A stretch of 10,666 nucleotides of DNA from Bog-473 sp035483935 (lineage in GTDB: Bacteria; Actinomycetota; Acidimicrobiia; Acidimicrobiales; RAAP-2): contig DATHPK010000135.1 in assembly GCA_035483935.1 (NCBI GenBank), forward strand, positions 1 to 10,666, given 5' to 3'. How positions within the stretch are numbered: position 1 is the first letter of the stretch; every line of letters starts with the position of its first letter. Positions 1 to 6,935 of this stretch are shown here, in pieces. A program made the translations under genes and the position numbers. The notes under the pieces are model-generated. The model did no database searches, had not been told where the DNA came from, and was given only the letters and a program-made list of their open reading frames with translations.

Positions 1-690
1 CAGGCCGCCGTAGGCCTTCGCGTCGCCGTAGGGCAACACGACGCCGTTCTCGGTCGCGATCAGATAGCCCGCGCCGTCGCTCGACGGCACCATGCCGACG
101 GCAGGGTCGGGCAGGTTCGCATTCCCGGCCGAACCCTCGAAGGCGGCGTCGCCGTAGTTGAAGATGCCCCCGTCGGACGCGACGAGCCAGTACCCCTTCC
201 CGTCGCGCGTCGGTGCCATGGCGACGATGGGCGCGTTGAGCGTGAGCGCGCCCGTGCTTCCGTAGAACGGCGCGTCGCCGTAGGAGAAGATCCCCCCGTC
301 CGCGGCCACGAGCCAGTAGCCCTTGCCGTCGGGTGTGGCCGCCATGCCGACGATCGGCTGGTTGAGGTGCTGCCCGCCCATGGAGCCGTAGAACTGTGCG
401 TCGCCGTAGGCGAACACGCCGCCGTCGAGCGCGCCGAGCCAGTAGCCCTTGGCGTCCGGCGTGCTCGCCTCGGCCACGATGGGTCCCTGCAGCGGCAGAG
501 CACCCGCGGACCCTTCGAACGTCGCGTCGCCGAACGCGAAGACGCCTCCGTCGGCGCTGGCAAGGATGTAGCCGTTGCCCGATGGGGTGGCGGTGCCGGA
601 GAACACGGGCGAGTTCAGAGGCTGCGGCATGCCGGGTGCGGTCTGGCTCACGTCGCCGAACCCGATCATCCCGGCATCGCTGTAGACCGC
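1..690 (-). repeat. Coding tandem repeat, 126-bp period (about six copies)
   Basis: Six consecutive 126-bp units encode the 42-residue repeat, with no insertion or deletion between Gly-Asp landmarks. The three central units are the most alike (YWLVAADGGIFSYGDAPFYG, YWLVASDGGIFNYGDAAFEG, and one with YWLGALDGGVFAYGDAQFYG). The outer units keep only the core glycines, aspartates and aromatic positions. The array continues past the left edge. Confidence 0.85.
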
Positions 691-858
691 TCCCGCCGGC
701 GCAGGCGAGATGCCGGCGTCACCGACTGCGAGCACCGCCGGTGCGACGAGGGCGGCGAGGGTCGCGACGGTCACCACCGCCCGCGAGACGGCCGAGCGCG
801 GACTCCGCCGCCGCCCGATCGCCGTCCTCGCCTCTCCTCCCCGACCTCTTGGGCGCAC
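1..858 (-). CDS. Secreted 42-residue-repeat protein (3' end cut by window edge)
   Basis: This reading frame is open from an upstream TAA at 909-907 down to base 1, so the C terminus lies outside the window. At least 286 codons are visible. From a GTG at 858, an arginine-rich N region (residues 1-26) is followed by a hydrophobic stretch (about 27-45, core VVTVATLAALVAPAVLA) and an AxA-rich segment. This looks like a Sec signal peptide and suggests export. The rest is repeats with the pattern GYWLVAxDGGIFxYGDAxFxGS, then a variable linker and NxPIVxMAxTPDGK. The Gly-Asp pair recurs at residues 68, 110, 152, 194, 236 and 278, exactly 42 apart. The first and last copies are the most diverged. Such repeats are common in acidimicrobial surface or secreted proteins, sometimes beside an enzymatic domain; none is visible here. 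The function is unknown. The start is uncertain: GTG 891 is possible, and neither has a well-placed ribosome site. Confidence 0.85.
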   Translation of the reverse strand, partial: MRPRGRGGEARTAIGRRRSPRSAVSRAVVTVATLAALVAPAVLAVGDAGISPAPAGAVYSDAGMIGFGDVSQTAPGMPQPLNSPVFSGTATPSGNGYILASADGGVFAFGDATFEGSAGALPLQGPIVAEASTPDAKGYWLGALDGGVFAYGDAQFYGSMGGQHLNQPIVGMAATPDGKGYWLVAADGGIFSYGDAPFYGSTGALTLNAPIVAMAPTRDGKGYWLVASDGGIFNYGDAAFEGSAGNANLPDPAVGMVPSSDGAGYLIATENGVVLPYGDAKAYGGL

Positions 859-905
859 GACTCCCGATTCTGCACGCTGCGTTGCGCGCACGACCTGTTG
901 GTGGG

Positions 906-952
906 GTTACGAAGTCGTTACGAAATGGCAGTTCAACTTGGGTTCAACGCCG
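906..952. promoter_or_regulatory. Direct-repeat pairs at 11-bp pitch; candidate response-regulator site
   Basis: GTTACGAA occurs at 906-913 and again at 917-924, and GTTCAAC occurs at 931-937 and again at 942-948. Both pairs have an 11-bp centre-to-centre spacing, about one helical turn. This arrangement is typical of OmpR/PhoB-family winged-helix regulators, which bind head-to-tail. GTTCAACTTGG resembles the actinobacterial PHO-box unit, and GTTAC-N6-GTTAC resembles GlnR or MtrA half-sites. Which regulator binds, and which of the two divergent genes is the target, cannot be told from sequence. Confidence 0.45.
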
Positions 953-999
953 ACGGCCCCTTGTGCGTGCGCCAACGGGCGGTTCCGCGGGACCCACGG

Positions 1000-1011
1000 C
1001 AGAATGGGTGC
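1000..1011 (+). promoter_or_regulatory. Possible leaderless promoter of acnA
   Basis: CAGAAT at 1000-1005 lies six bases before the acnA ATG at 1012, so a transcript starting about seven bases downstream would begin at the ATG. No Shine-Dalgarno sequence precedes that ATG, which fits the leaderless mRNAs common in Actinobacteria. The match to a -10 box is only moderate and no -35 hexamer is evident. Confidence 0.3.
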
Positions 1012-3723
1012 ATGAGCCCGGAATCCACGACGGACGCCCACCCGGACACCTTCGGCGCCCGGACCGAACTGAGCGTCGGCAAACGCACCTACGAGATCTT
1101 CAACATCAAGGCGCCGTCACTGGCCGAGCGCCACGACATCGACCGGTTGCCCTACTCCATCAAGGTCATCCTCGAGAACCTGCTGCGCCACGAGGACGGA
1201 CCCCACGTCTCGGCGGACGACATCGTCGCCGTCGCCGGGTGGGGCGCCAACCCGGAGGGGCACGGCCAGGGCGCCGGCGACAGCGCCTACGAGATCGCCC
1301 TCACGCCCGAGCGCGTCCTGATGCAGGACTTCACCGGCGTGCCCGGCGTCGTCGACCTCGCGGCCATGCGCGACGCGCTGGCGCGGCTCGGCGGCAGCGC
1401 CTCGCGGGTCAACCCGCTGGTGCCGGTCGAGCTGGTCATCGACCACTCCGTGATCATCGAGCGCTCGGGCGACGCCGAGTCCTACGACCGCAACGTCAGC
1501 ATCGAGTACGAGCGCAACCTGGAGCGCTACCAGCTCTTGCGCTGGGCGCAAGGCGCCTTCGACGACTTCCGCGTGGTGCCGCCCGGCACGGGCATCTGCC
1601 ACCAGGTGAACCTCGAGTACCTGTCCCGCCTCGTGTTCGCGACCGACGACGGCCGCGCGTTCTGCGACACCCTCGTCGGCACCGACTCGCACACCACGAT
1701 GGTGAACGGGCTCGGCGTGCTCGGCTGGGGCGTCGGCGGGATCGAGGCGGAGGCGGCCATGTTGGGCCAGCCCCTGTCGATGCTCCTCCCGCCGGTCGTC
1801 GGCCTGCGCATCTCCGGCGAGCCCGAGCCCGGCATCACCGCCACCGACGTCGTGCTCACCGTCACCGAGTTGCTGCGCGACCACGGCGTGGTCGGCGCGT
1901 TCGTCGAGTGCTACGGCCCCGACGTCGCGGCCCTCTCGCTCGAGACCCGGGCCACCATCGGCAACATGAGCCCTGAGTACGGGGCGTCCTGCACGATGTT
2001 CCCGATCGACCAGGTGACGCTCGACTACCTCCGCTTCACCGGGCGCGACGATGCCCACGTCGACCTGATCGAAGCGTATGCCAAGGCCCAGGGGCTCTGG
2101 CACGATGCCACCACCCCCGAGCCTGTGTACTCCGAGCACCTCAGCCTCGACCTCGGCGACGTGGTGCCCTCGCTCGCCGGCCCCAAGCGGCCGCAGGACC
2201 GCGTGCCGCTCTCCACGGCGCGGGACTCCTTCCGCGCCGCGCTCGACCGCACCCCCCTGAGCGCCGACGACGAGCCCGCGGCGGCGCCGCACCACCAGAT
2301 GGCCGACGGCGACGTCGTGATCGCGGCCATCACCAGCTGCACCAACACCTCGAACCCACAAGTGCTCGTCGGCGCGGGACTCCTGGCCCAGAAGGCCGTC
2401 GCGCTCGGCCTGCGCTCGAAGCCGTGGGTGAAGACGTCGCTCGCGCCGGGCTCCCGCGTGGTGGTCGACTACCTCGAGCGCGCCGGCTTGATCGAGCCGC
2501 TGCAGGAGCTCGGCTTCTACCTGGTCGGCTTCGGCTGCACCACCTGCATCGGGAACTCGGGCCCGCTGCTCGATGGCGTCAGCGACTCGGTCAACGGTAC
2601 CGACCTCGCCGTCGCCGCGGTCCTGTCCGGCAACCGCAACTTCGAGGGACGCATCCACCCGGACGTGCGCCTGAACTATCTCGCCTCGCCTCCGCTCGTC
2701 GTGGCGTACGCGCTGGCGGGCACGATGGACGTCGACCTCGTGAACGAGCCGATCGGCCACGACACCGACGGCAACCCCGTCATGCTCGCCGACCTGTGGC
2801 CCTCGCTCGACGAGGTCAACGAGACCATCCGGGCGTCGCTCACGTCGGAGATGTTCCGCTCTCGCTACAGCGCGGTCTTCGACGGCGACGAATACTGGCG
2901 CCAGGTCAAGGTGGAGTCCGGCGAGACCTATGCGTGGCAGGACGCCTCCACCTACGTGAAGAACCCGCCGTTCTTCGAGACCATGACGATGACGCCGTCA
3001 CCGGTGACCGACATCACCGACGCGCGTGTTCTCGTGATGGTCGGCGACAGCGTCACGACGGACCACATCTCCCCGGCTGGCTCCATCGGCCCGTCGACGC
3101 CGGCTGGCCGGTACCTCGTGGATCACGGTGTCGAGCGGCGGGACTTCAACTCGTACGGCGCGCGTCGCGGCAACCACGAGGTCATGATGCGCGGGACCTT
3201 CGCCAACGTGCGCCTGCGAAACCAGCTGGCGCCCGGCACCGAGGGTGGCGTGACCGTGCACCTGCCCGACGGAGCGCAGACCTCCATCTACGACGCCGCG
3301 ATGCGCTACGCGCAAGAGGACGTGCCGTTGGTCGTCTTGGCCGGCCGCGAGTACGGGACCGGGAGCAGCCGCGACTGGGCGGCGAAAGGAACGGCGCTGC
3401 TCGGCGTGCGCGCCGTCATCGCACAGAGCCTCGAGCGCATCCACCGGTCCAACCTCATCGGCATGGGCGTGGTGCCGCTCCAGTTCTACAAGGGCGACTC
3501 GGTCGAGAGCCTGGCGCTCACGGGACGGGAGCGCTTCAGCATCACCGGCCTCGACCTGCTCAACAAGGGCGAGCTGCCGAAGGAGGTCTCCGTCACGGCG
3601 ACCTCGGACGACGACTCGGTCACCGAGTTCCGGGTGGTCGTGCGCATCGACACCCCGATGGAGGCCGAGTACTACCGCCACGGCGGGATCCTGCAGTACG
3701 TGCTGCGCCAGATGGCGGGCTAG
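1012..3723 (+). CDS. acnA: Aconitate hydratase AcnA
   Basis: This enzyme interconverts citrate and isocitrate through cis-aconitate in the TCA cycle, in the cytoplasm, using a [4Fe-4S] cluster. The 903-residue protein matches the usual length of bacterial AcnA/IRP1-type enzymes. Cluster cysteines are visible at residue 443 (ITSCTNTSNP) and at 509 and 512 (GFGCTTCIGNSGP). The N-terminal region has VDHSV-like IDHSVI and CHQVNLEY, followed by VGTDSHTTMVNGLGVLGWGVGG. The swivel domain carries GDSVTTDHISPAG (about 678-690) and EYGTGSSRDWAAKGT (about 780-794, with Arg787 in the active-site loop). ATG 1012 is chosen because the protein from there begins like other AcnA proteins; the frame stays open far upstream into the divergent gene, but that part has no family resemblance. 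The enzyme looks intact. No TetR-type regulator gene (acnR in corynebacteria) follows it here. Confidence 0.98.
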   Translation: MSPESTTDAHPDTFGARTELSVGKRTYEIFNIKAPSLAERHDIDRLPYSIKVILENLLRHEDGPHVSADDIVAVAGWGANPEGHGQGAGDSAYEIALTPERVLMQDFTGVPGVVDLAAMRDALARLGGSASRVNPLVPVELVIDHSVIIERSGDAESYDRNVSIEYERNLERYQLLRWAQGAFDDFRVVPPGTGICHQVNLEYLSRLVFATDDGRAFCDTLVGTDSHTTMVNGLGVLGWGVGGIEAEAAMLGQPLSMLLPPVVGLRISGEPEPGITATDVVLTVTELLRDHGVVGAFVECYGPDVAALSLETRATIGNMSPEYGASCTMFPIDQVTLDYLRFTGRDDAHVDLIEAYAKAQGLWHDATTPEPVYSEHLSLDLGDVVPSLAGPKRPQDRVPLSTARDSFRAALDRTPLSADDEPAAAPHHQMADGDVVIAAITSCTNTSNPQVLVGAGLLAQKAVALGLRSKPWVKTSLAPGSRVVVDYLERAGLIEPLQELGFYLVGFGCTTCIGNSGPLLDGVSDSVNGTDLAVAAVLSGNRNFEGRIHPDVRLNYLASPPLVVAYALAGTMDVDLVNEPIGHDTDGNPVMLADLWPSLDEVNETIRASLTSEMFRSRYSAVFDGDEYWRQVKVESGETYAWQDASTYVKNPPFFETMTMTPSPVTDITDARVLVMVGDSVTTDHISPAGSIGPSTPAGRYLVDHGVERRDFNSYGARRGNHEVMMRGTFANVRLRNQLAPGTEGGVTVHLPDGAQTSIYDAAMRYAQEDVPLVVLAGREYGTGSSRDWAAKGTALLGVRAVIAQSLERIHRSNLIGMGVVPLQFYKGDSVESLALTGRERFSITGLDLLNKGELPKEVSVTATSDDDSVTEFRVVVRIDTPMEAEYYRHGGILQYVLRQMAG

Positions 3724-3731
3724 CAAGGCCC

Positions 3732-3752
3732 GGGGTCCGAGGGCGGGACCCT
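3732..3752. terminator. Hairpin between convergent genes, possible bidirectional terminator
   Basis: GGGTCC at 3733-3738 pairs perfectly with GGACCC at 3746-3751 around a 7-nt loop, with a possible G-U pair extending the stem. It fills the 28-bp gap between the acnA stop (3721-3723) and the stop of the opposing gene (3754-3752). There is no T-tract on either side, so it is not a canonical intrinsic terminator, but its position suits one. An alternative 5-bp hairpin, GAGGG (3739-3743) with CCCTC (3749-3753), overlaps it. Confidence 0.45.
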
Positions 3753-4081
3753 CAGGTTCCGAGCAGGCTCTTCGGTGCCTTGCGCCGCCACGACTCCTCG
3801 AGCATCTCGCGCACGAGCGCGCGATCGGCGTACCGCAAGAGGACGCGGCATCCGCTCAGCCTCTTGCCCCACCACAGCTCTTCGACCGCCGAGGGGAATT
3901 CTGCGCAGTAGGACGCGACAACGTCCTCGGCGAGGAAGACGTGCAGGCGACCGCCTTCGGGCGGCATCGTCGCGAAGATCTTCCCCCGTACCCGGAACGA
4001 GGTCATGTCGTGGTGCGGCTGCTCAGTGGCCTCCGGCAGCGCAAGAGCGACCTGCCGCACGCCGGCCGCCGAGACGCTCAC
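3752..4081 (-). CDS. MmcQ/YjbR family protein
   Basis: This 109-residue protein matches the small MmcQ/YjbR family (about 110-120 residues), which has a CyaY-like or double-wing DNA-binding-like fold. Its biological role is mostly unestablished. Recognisable segments are VRQVALALPEATEQPHHDM near the N terminus, SFRVRGKIFATM (about residues 28-39), and the WWGKRL segment (about 70-75) followed by LLRYADRALVREMLEESWRRKAP. The WWGKRL and SWRRKAP elements are typical of actinobacterial members. The GTG start at 4081 overlaps the TGA of the upstream amidotransferase-like gene (GTGA), which suggests translational coupling. It is the last gene of the minus-strand cluster. Confidence 0.85.
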   Translation of the reverse strand: MSVSAAGVRQVALALPEATEQPHHDMTSFRVRGKIFATMPPEGGRLHVFLAEDVVASYCAEFPSAVEELWWGKRLSGCRVLLRYADRALVREMLEESWRRKAPKSLLGT

Positions 4082-4761
4082 GTGGTGTCCCCCGCGAGCG
4101 CGACGAACCGCCGCACGATGCCTTCGCCGGCACGGCTGACGTGCGCCACGTCGACGGCGCGGACGAACACACCCGGAGGGAGGTGGGGACCCCAGTGCGC
4201 GACCAGGCTCCCCGTCACCTCGACGTGGAATTGGAGCCCGTATGCGCGCGCTCCCACGCGGAAGGCCTGGTTCTCGTATGCCTCGTTACCGGCAAGGCGT
4301 ACCGAACCGGCTGGCAAGGAGAACGTATCGCCGTGCCAGTGCACACACGGCAACGGCGTCGGCGCCTCGCCGAAGACCGGGTCCGTGAGGGCCTCGGAAG
4401 TGAGGTGGACCTCCCCCACTCCGACCTCGGGCTCGGGCCCGGTCACGACCTCGGCTCCCAGGGCCGCCGCCAGCTGTTGCGCGCCGAGGCAGACCCCGAG
4501 GACCGGAAGCCCCGCGTCGACCGCAGCCCTGAGCAACACCCGCTCATCCTCGAGCCATGGCAGGTCGTCGTTCACGCCCATGGGACCGCCCATCACGACC
4601 AGTCCGCCCAGCGTGTCGATTGCATCGGGCCCCGGGACGGCGTCACCGTTGTCGATACGCACGATGTCGAGGTCGGCGCCGCTGCCGCGTATGGCCAGGC
4701 CGAGCGCGCCCGGACCTTCGAAATGGACGTGCTGGAGCACCGCCCAGCGAACGCCGGCCAT
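4078..4761 (-). CDS. Class I glutamine amidotransferase-like protein
   Basis: This 227-residue protein is a stand-alone class I (triad) glutamine amidotransferase domain of the GMP-synthase-like group. The nucleophile elbow is GVCLGAQQLA with Cys91, and the rest of the triad is His179 and Glu181 in GLQFHVEVT. An oxyanion-region GGPMGVND (about 58-65) and the PCVHWHGDTFSLP segment (about 138-150) are also typical. All catalytic residues are present, so it is probably an active glutamine or gamma-glutamyl hydrolase. No synthetase domain or obvious acceptor enzyme is adjacent, so the substrate is unknown; GMP synthase itself is ruled out by the missing ATP-pyrophosphatase domain. ATG 4761 lies 7 nt after the PIG-L gene's stop, indicating one transcript. 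Its stop overlaps the next start. Confidence 0.9.
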   Translation of the reverse strand: MAGVRWAVLQHVHFEGPGALGLAIRGSGADLDIVRIDNGDAVPGPDAIDTLGGLVVMGGPMGVNDDLPWLEDERVLLRAAVDAGLPVLGVCLGAQQLAAALGAEVVTGPEPEVGVGEVHLTSEALTDPVFGEAPTPLPCVHWHGDTFSLPAGSVRLAGNEAYENQAFRVGARAYGLQFHVEVTGSLVAHWGPHLPPGVFVRAVDVAHVSRAGEGIVRRFVALAGDTT

Positions 4762-4768
4762 CTGTGGC

Positions 4769-5476
4769 TCAGGGGATGCGGATGACGCGGAACATCTCGG
4801 CGGAGCGGCCGGCGGGCAGCCCGGCGGTCTCCCCCGTTGCGCGCGCCCAGGTGCGGATCCGCTCCGCCGTCCCGTCCGGATCGGGCATCTGGCTCTTGTG
4901 GCACATCAACGCCGCGACCTTGCGCTCCACCGTCGCCGTCGTTTCGACCGCGATGGGACTTACCTGCTGGCCGAGGCCCATGATCCAAAGTTCGTTCACG
5001 GTCCAGGGCTCGAGGCCCTCTGCCTCGAGGAGCTCGGGATGTGCGAAGGGGTTGCGGGCGTCGGGATAGACGGCGTCGATGGCAGCTTCTCCGGCGGCCA
5101 GGTGATCGGGGTGGCTGGCGTAGATGAACTCCAGATTCCGTTCCGGCGACTGCGTGACGACGCGCTCCGGGCGCACCTGCCGGATCACCCGGCTGATGTC
5201 GCGCCGCAGATCGAGGGTCGGCTCAAGGCGGCCATCGGGATGGCCGAGGAAGCGGACATCGCTCACGCCGACGACTGCGGCCGCAGCGCGCTGTTCGTCC
5301 TGTCGCAGCGCCGCCATCTCGACCCGTGACATCGAGCGGTCGGAGCCACCCGCATCGCCGTTCGTGACGATGCAGTAGGTCACCTCGAGGTCGGCGTCGG
5401 TGAATGCGGCGACAGTGCCTGCCGAGCCGAAGTCGACGTCGTCCGGATGTGCGGTGACCACCAGCACCCGTCGCAC
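4769..5476 (-). CDS. PIG-L/LmbE family zinc-dependent deacetylase
   Basis: The family removes N-acetyl or related acyl groups from amino sugars and conjugates such as the mycothiol precursor GlcNAc-Ins (MshB) and mycothiol S-conjugates (Mca). Zinc-site motifs are present: AHPDD with His10 and Asp13, and SHPDH with His122 and His125. The 235-residue protein fits the family length. I chose GTG 5476 because GGAGGA ends 4 nt before it and because family members usually begin a few residues before the AHPDD motif. The frame stays open to an ATG at 5668, but that would overlap the helicase by 139 nt and add unconserved Arg/Pro-rich sequence. It sits 53 nt downstream of the helicase and 7 nt upstream of the amidotransferase-like gene. 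The substrate is not identifiable; MshB or Mca identity is not claimed. Confidence 0.9.
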   Translation of the reverse strand: MRRVLVVTAHPDDVDFGSAGTVAAFTDADLEVTYCIVTNGDAGGSDRSMSRVEMAALRQDEQRAAAAVVGVSDVRFLGHPDGRLEPTLDLRRDISRVIRQVRPERVVTQSPERNLEFIYASHPDHLAAGEAAIDAVYPDARNPFAHPELLEAEGLEPWTVNELWIMGLGQQVSPIAVETTATVERKVAALMCHKSQMPDPDGTAERIRTWARATGETAGLPAGRSAEMFRVIRIP

Positions 5477-5480
5477 GCCG

Positions 5481-5486
5481 TCCTCC
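5481..5486 (-). promoter_or_regulatory. Ribosome binding site deciding the PIG-L start
   Basis: GGAGGA reads on the minus strand from 5486 to 5481, four bases before GTG 5476. It is the best Shine-Dalgarno match near the PIG-L gene and favours this start over the upstream CTG at 5533, GTG at 5563 and ATG at 5668. Confidence 0.7.
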
Positions 5487-5529
5487 GGGGACCACAGTGC
5501 GATCGAAGCGGCGCCCGCGTCGGTCTGGC

Positions 5530-6813
5530 TCAGAGCACGCTCTCTTCGGGCTTCGGCATCCACGCGGCCAGGTCGGCGAGTCGGGGGTCGTTGGAGAACA
5601 TCTCGACGATCGGGATGCGCAGGCCGAGCCGGCGCTGGATCACCTCCATCTCGACGAGTTGGTTCCACAACGACAGGCTCACGACGACGCCGGCACGGCC
5701 GGCCCGCGCTGTACGGCCCGATCGGTGCAGGTAGGCCTTGTGGTCCTCGGGCGGGTCGTAGTGGATTACCCCGTCGACACCCTCGATGTGCAGGCCACGC
5801 GCCGCGACGTCGGTTGCGACGAGCACCGGGAGCTTGCCGCTGGAGAAGTCGGCCAGTGCCTTCTCCCGGCTGGATTGTCGGAGGTCGCCATGGATGGCCG
5901 CTGCGCGCACGCCCTCTTTGCCGAGGTTCTCGACGAGGCGATCAGCCCCGCGCTTGGTGCGTACGAAAAGAAGCGACTTCTCCTGGTTGCGGCAGATGGC
6001 CGCGGCCACCTTCACCTTGTCCATCTGGTGCACCTGGAGGAAACGGTGCTCCATCAGGGTCACGGTCTGGGTAGACGACGCCACCTCGTGGAAGACCGGG
6101 TCGGTGAGGTACCGCTTGACCAGACGGTCGACGGCGCCGTCGAGTGTCGCCGAGAAGAGCAGCGTCTGGTGCGCCTGGTCGAGCCGGCGCAGGACCCACT
6201 CGACCTGGGGCATGAAGCCCATGTCGGCCATCCGGTCCGCCTCGTCGAGGACGAGCGTCTCCAGCTCGTCGACCGCCACCTCACCCCGGTCGCCGAGGTC
6301 GATCAGTCGGCCCGGCGTGGCGATCACGAGGTCGACGCCTTTGCGCAGCTTCGCCACCTGGCGGTCGATGTCGGCTCCGCCGTAGACGGCGACGGCGCGC
6401 AGGCCCAGCTTTCGGGCGAGGGGCGTCAGCACGTCGTAGACCTGCACCGCCAGCTCGCGGGTCGGTAGCAGCACAAGGGCCAACGGCTTGGCGGGTCGGG
6501 AGGCCGGGCGGCGGCCCTGCGCATCCCGGGTTGCCTTCGCGCGCTGCAGCAGAGGCACGCCAAAGGCCAGCGTCTTGCCCGAGCCGGTCTTCGCCTTGCC
6601 GCAGACATCCCGTCCGGCAAGTGCGTCGGCAACGGTCAGCGCCTGAATTGGAAAAGCGCTGACGATGCCTTCATCAGCCAGCGCTTTGGTCAGTTCTTCC
6701 GAGACGCCGAGGGACTCGAAGGTCCTGGCTGTCTCGTAGGTGTCGTCGCCCGGAACATCAGCACCTCCGGGTGGTGCGCCGGCATGCGCGCCGGTCAAGG
6801 CCTCTACGGTCAT
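5530..6813 (-). CDS. DEAD-box ATP-dependent RNA helicase (RhlE/CsdA-like)
   Basis: This 427-residue cytoplasmic RNA helicase uses ATP to unwind short RNA duplexes in ribosome assembly, mRNA turnover or cold adaptation. All family motifs are in order: Q motif with Phe32 and Gln57 (SAFPIQ), motif I AKTGSGKT (74-81), Ia PTRELA (117-122), TPGR (166-169), II DEAD (190-193), III SAT (221-223), IV LLFVRTK (280-286), V ATDVAARGL (332-340) and VI HRSGRTARAG (362-371). After motif VI there are only about 55 residues, so no C-terminal RNA-binding extension of DeaD type is present; a compact RhlE-like member is more likely. ATG 6813 is preceded by a GAGAGG-type ribosome site. It is first in a minus-strand cluster with the PIG-L, amidotransferase-like and MmcQ/YjbR genes. 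Confidence 0.95.
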   Translation of the reverse strand: MTVEALTGAHAGAPPGGADVPGDDTYETARTFESLGVSEELTKALADEGIVSAFPIQALTVADALAGRDVCGKAKTGSGKTLAFGVPLLQRAKATRDAQGRRPASRPAKPLALVLLPTRELAVQVYDVLTPLARKLGLRAVAVYGGADIDRQVAKLRKGVDLVIATPGRLIDLGDRGEVAVDELETLVLDEADRMADMGFMPQVEWVLRRLDQAHQTLLFSATLDGAVDRLVKRYLTDPVFHEVASSTQTVTLMEHRFLQVHQMDKVKVAAAICRNQEKSLLFVRTKRGADRLVENLGKEGVRAAAIHGDLRQSSREKALADFSSGKLPVLVATDVAARGLHIEGVDGVIHYDPPEDHKAYLHRSGRTARAGRAGVVVSLSLWNQLVEMEVIQRRLGLRIPIVEMFSNDPRLADLAAWMPKPEESVL

Positions 6814-6906
6814 GGACCCTCTCTGTGTCTCCGGCGGGACCGTGCGCCTTCCACAGGAGTGAGAATCGGCCCCGACTCGCCGGCCCCTGCCGACGGTCGC
6901 ACAACC

Positions 6907-6915
6907 ATTGTACCA
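6907..6915 (-). promoter_or_regulatory. Candidate extended -10 promoter for the helicase operon
   Basis: On the minus strand, TGGTACAAT reads from 6915 to 6907: a TACAAT -10 hexamer with an upstream TG extended -10 element. No good -35 lies 16-18 bp upstream, as expected for an extended -10 promoter. It would give a 5' leader of roughly 85-90 nt before the helicase ATG at 6813. Confidence 0.45.
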
Positions 6916-6922
6916 GCCCAGA

Positions 6923-6935
6923 GCGGGTATCCCGC
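6923..6935. repeat. Inverted repeat in the helicase/bcp divergent region
   Basis: GCGGG-TAT-CCCGC is a perfect 5-bp inverted repeat with a 3-nt centre. It lies just upstream of the candidate helicase -10 element, where a -35 region or operator would be. It is short and GC-rich, so it may be chance. Confidence 0.3.

Noticed and set aside
60..563. Minus-strand open frame of 167 codons in the repeat-protein region
   Set aside because: It is the out-of-frame shadow of the repeat protein. The correct frame gives the regular YWLVAxDGG repeats and a signal peptide.
367..1011. Upstream extension of the acnA reading frame
   Set aside because: The frame is open, but the extra 215 codons have no aconitase similarity, run antisense through the divergent repeat-protein gene, and cover the intergenic regulatory region. 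ATG 1012 gives a normal AcnA.
1117..2760. Long open frame (547 codons) antisense to acnA
   Set aside because: It is fully embedded in a clear aconitase gene, and its composition (rich in Ala, Gly, Arg, Val, Asp, His) is what the complement of GC-rich codons gives. It has no recognisable domain, and such antisense frames are expected at this GC content.
2424..3911. Plus-strand open frame of 495 codons overlapping the acnA 3' half
   Set aside because: It is an Arg/Ala-rich out-of-frame shadow that runs past the acnA stop and over the opposing gene, with no domain signal.
5477..5668. N-terminal extension of the PIG-L gene to ATG 5668, GTG 5563 or CTG 5533
   Set aside because: The added residues are Arg/Pro-rich and unconserved in style, and the first two starts overlap the helicase coding region. 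GTG 5476 has a strong GGAGGA ribosome site and the expected distance to AHPDD. The CTGA overlap at 5533-5530 is curious but needs a rare start codon.
5497..6468. Plus-strand open frame of 323 codons opposite the helicase
   Set aside because: It is the complement of the DEAD-box gene, with no motif of its own. The helicase motifs on the minus strand are complete.
6902..6915. Resemblance of the minus-strand GGTACAATGG to a 16S rRNA segment
   Set aside because: The match is only about ten bases, with no surrounding rRNA sequence. It is better explained as an extended -10 promoter element or chance.
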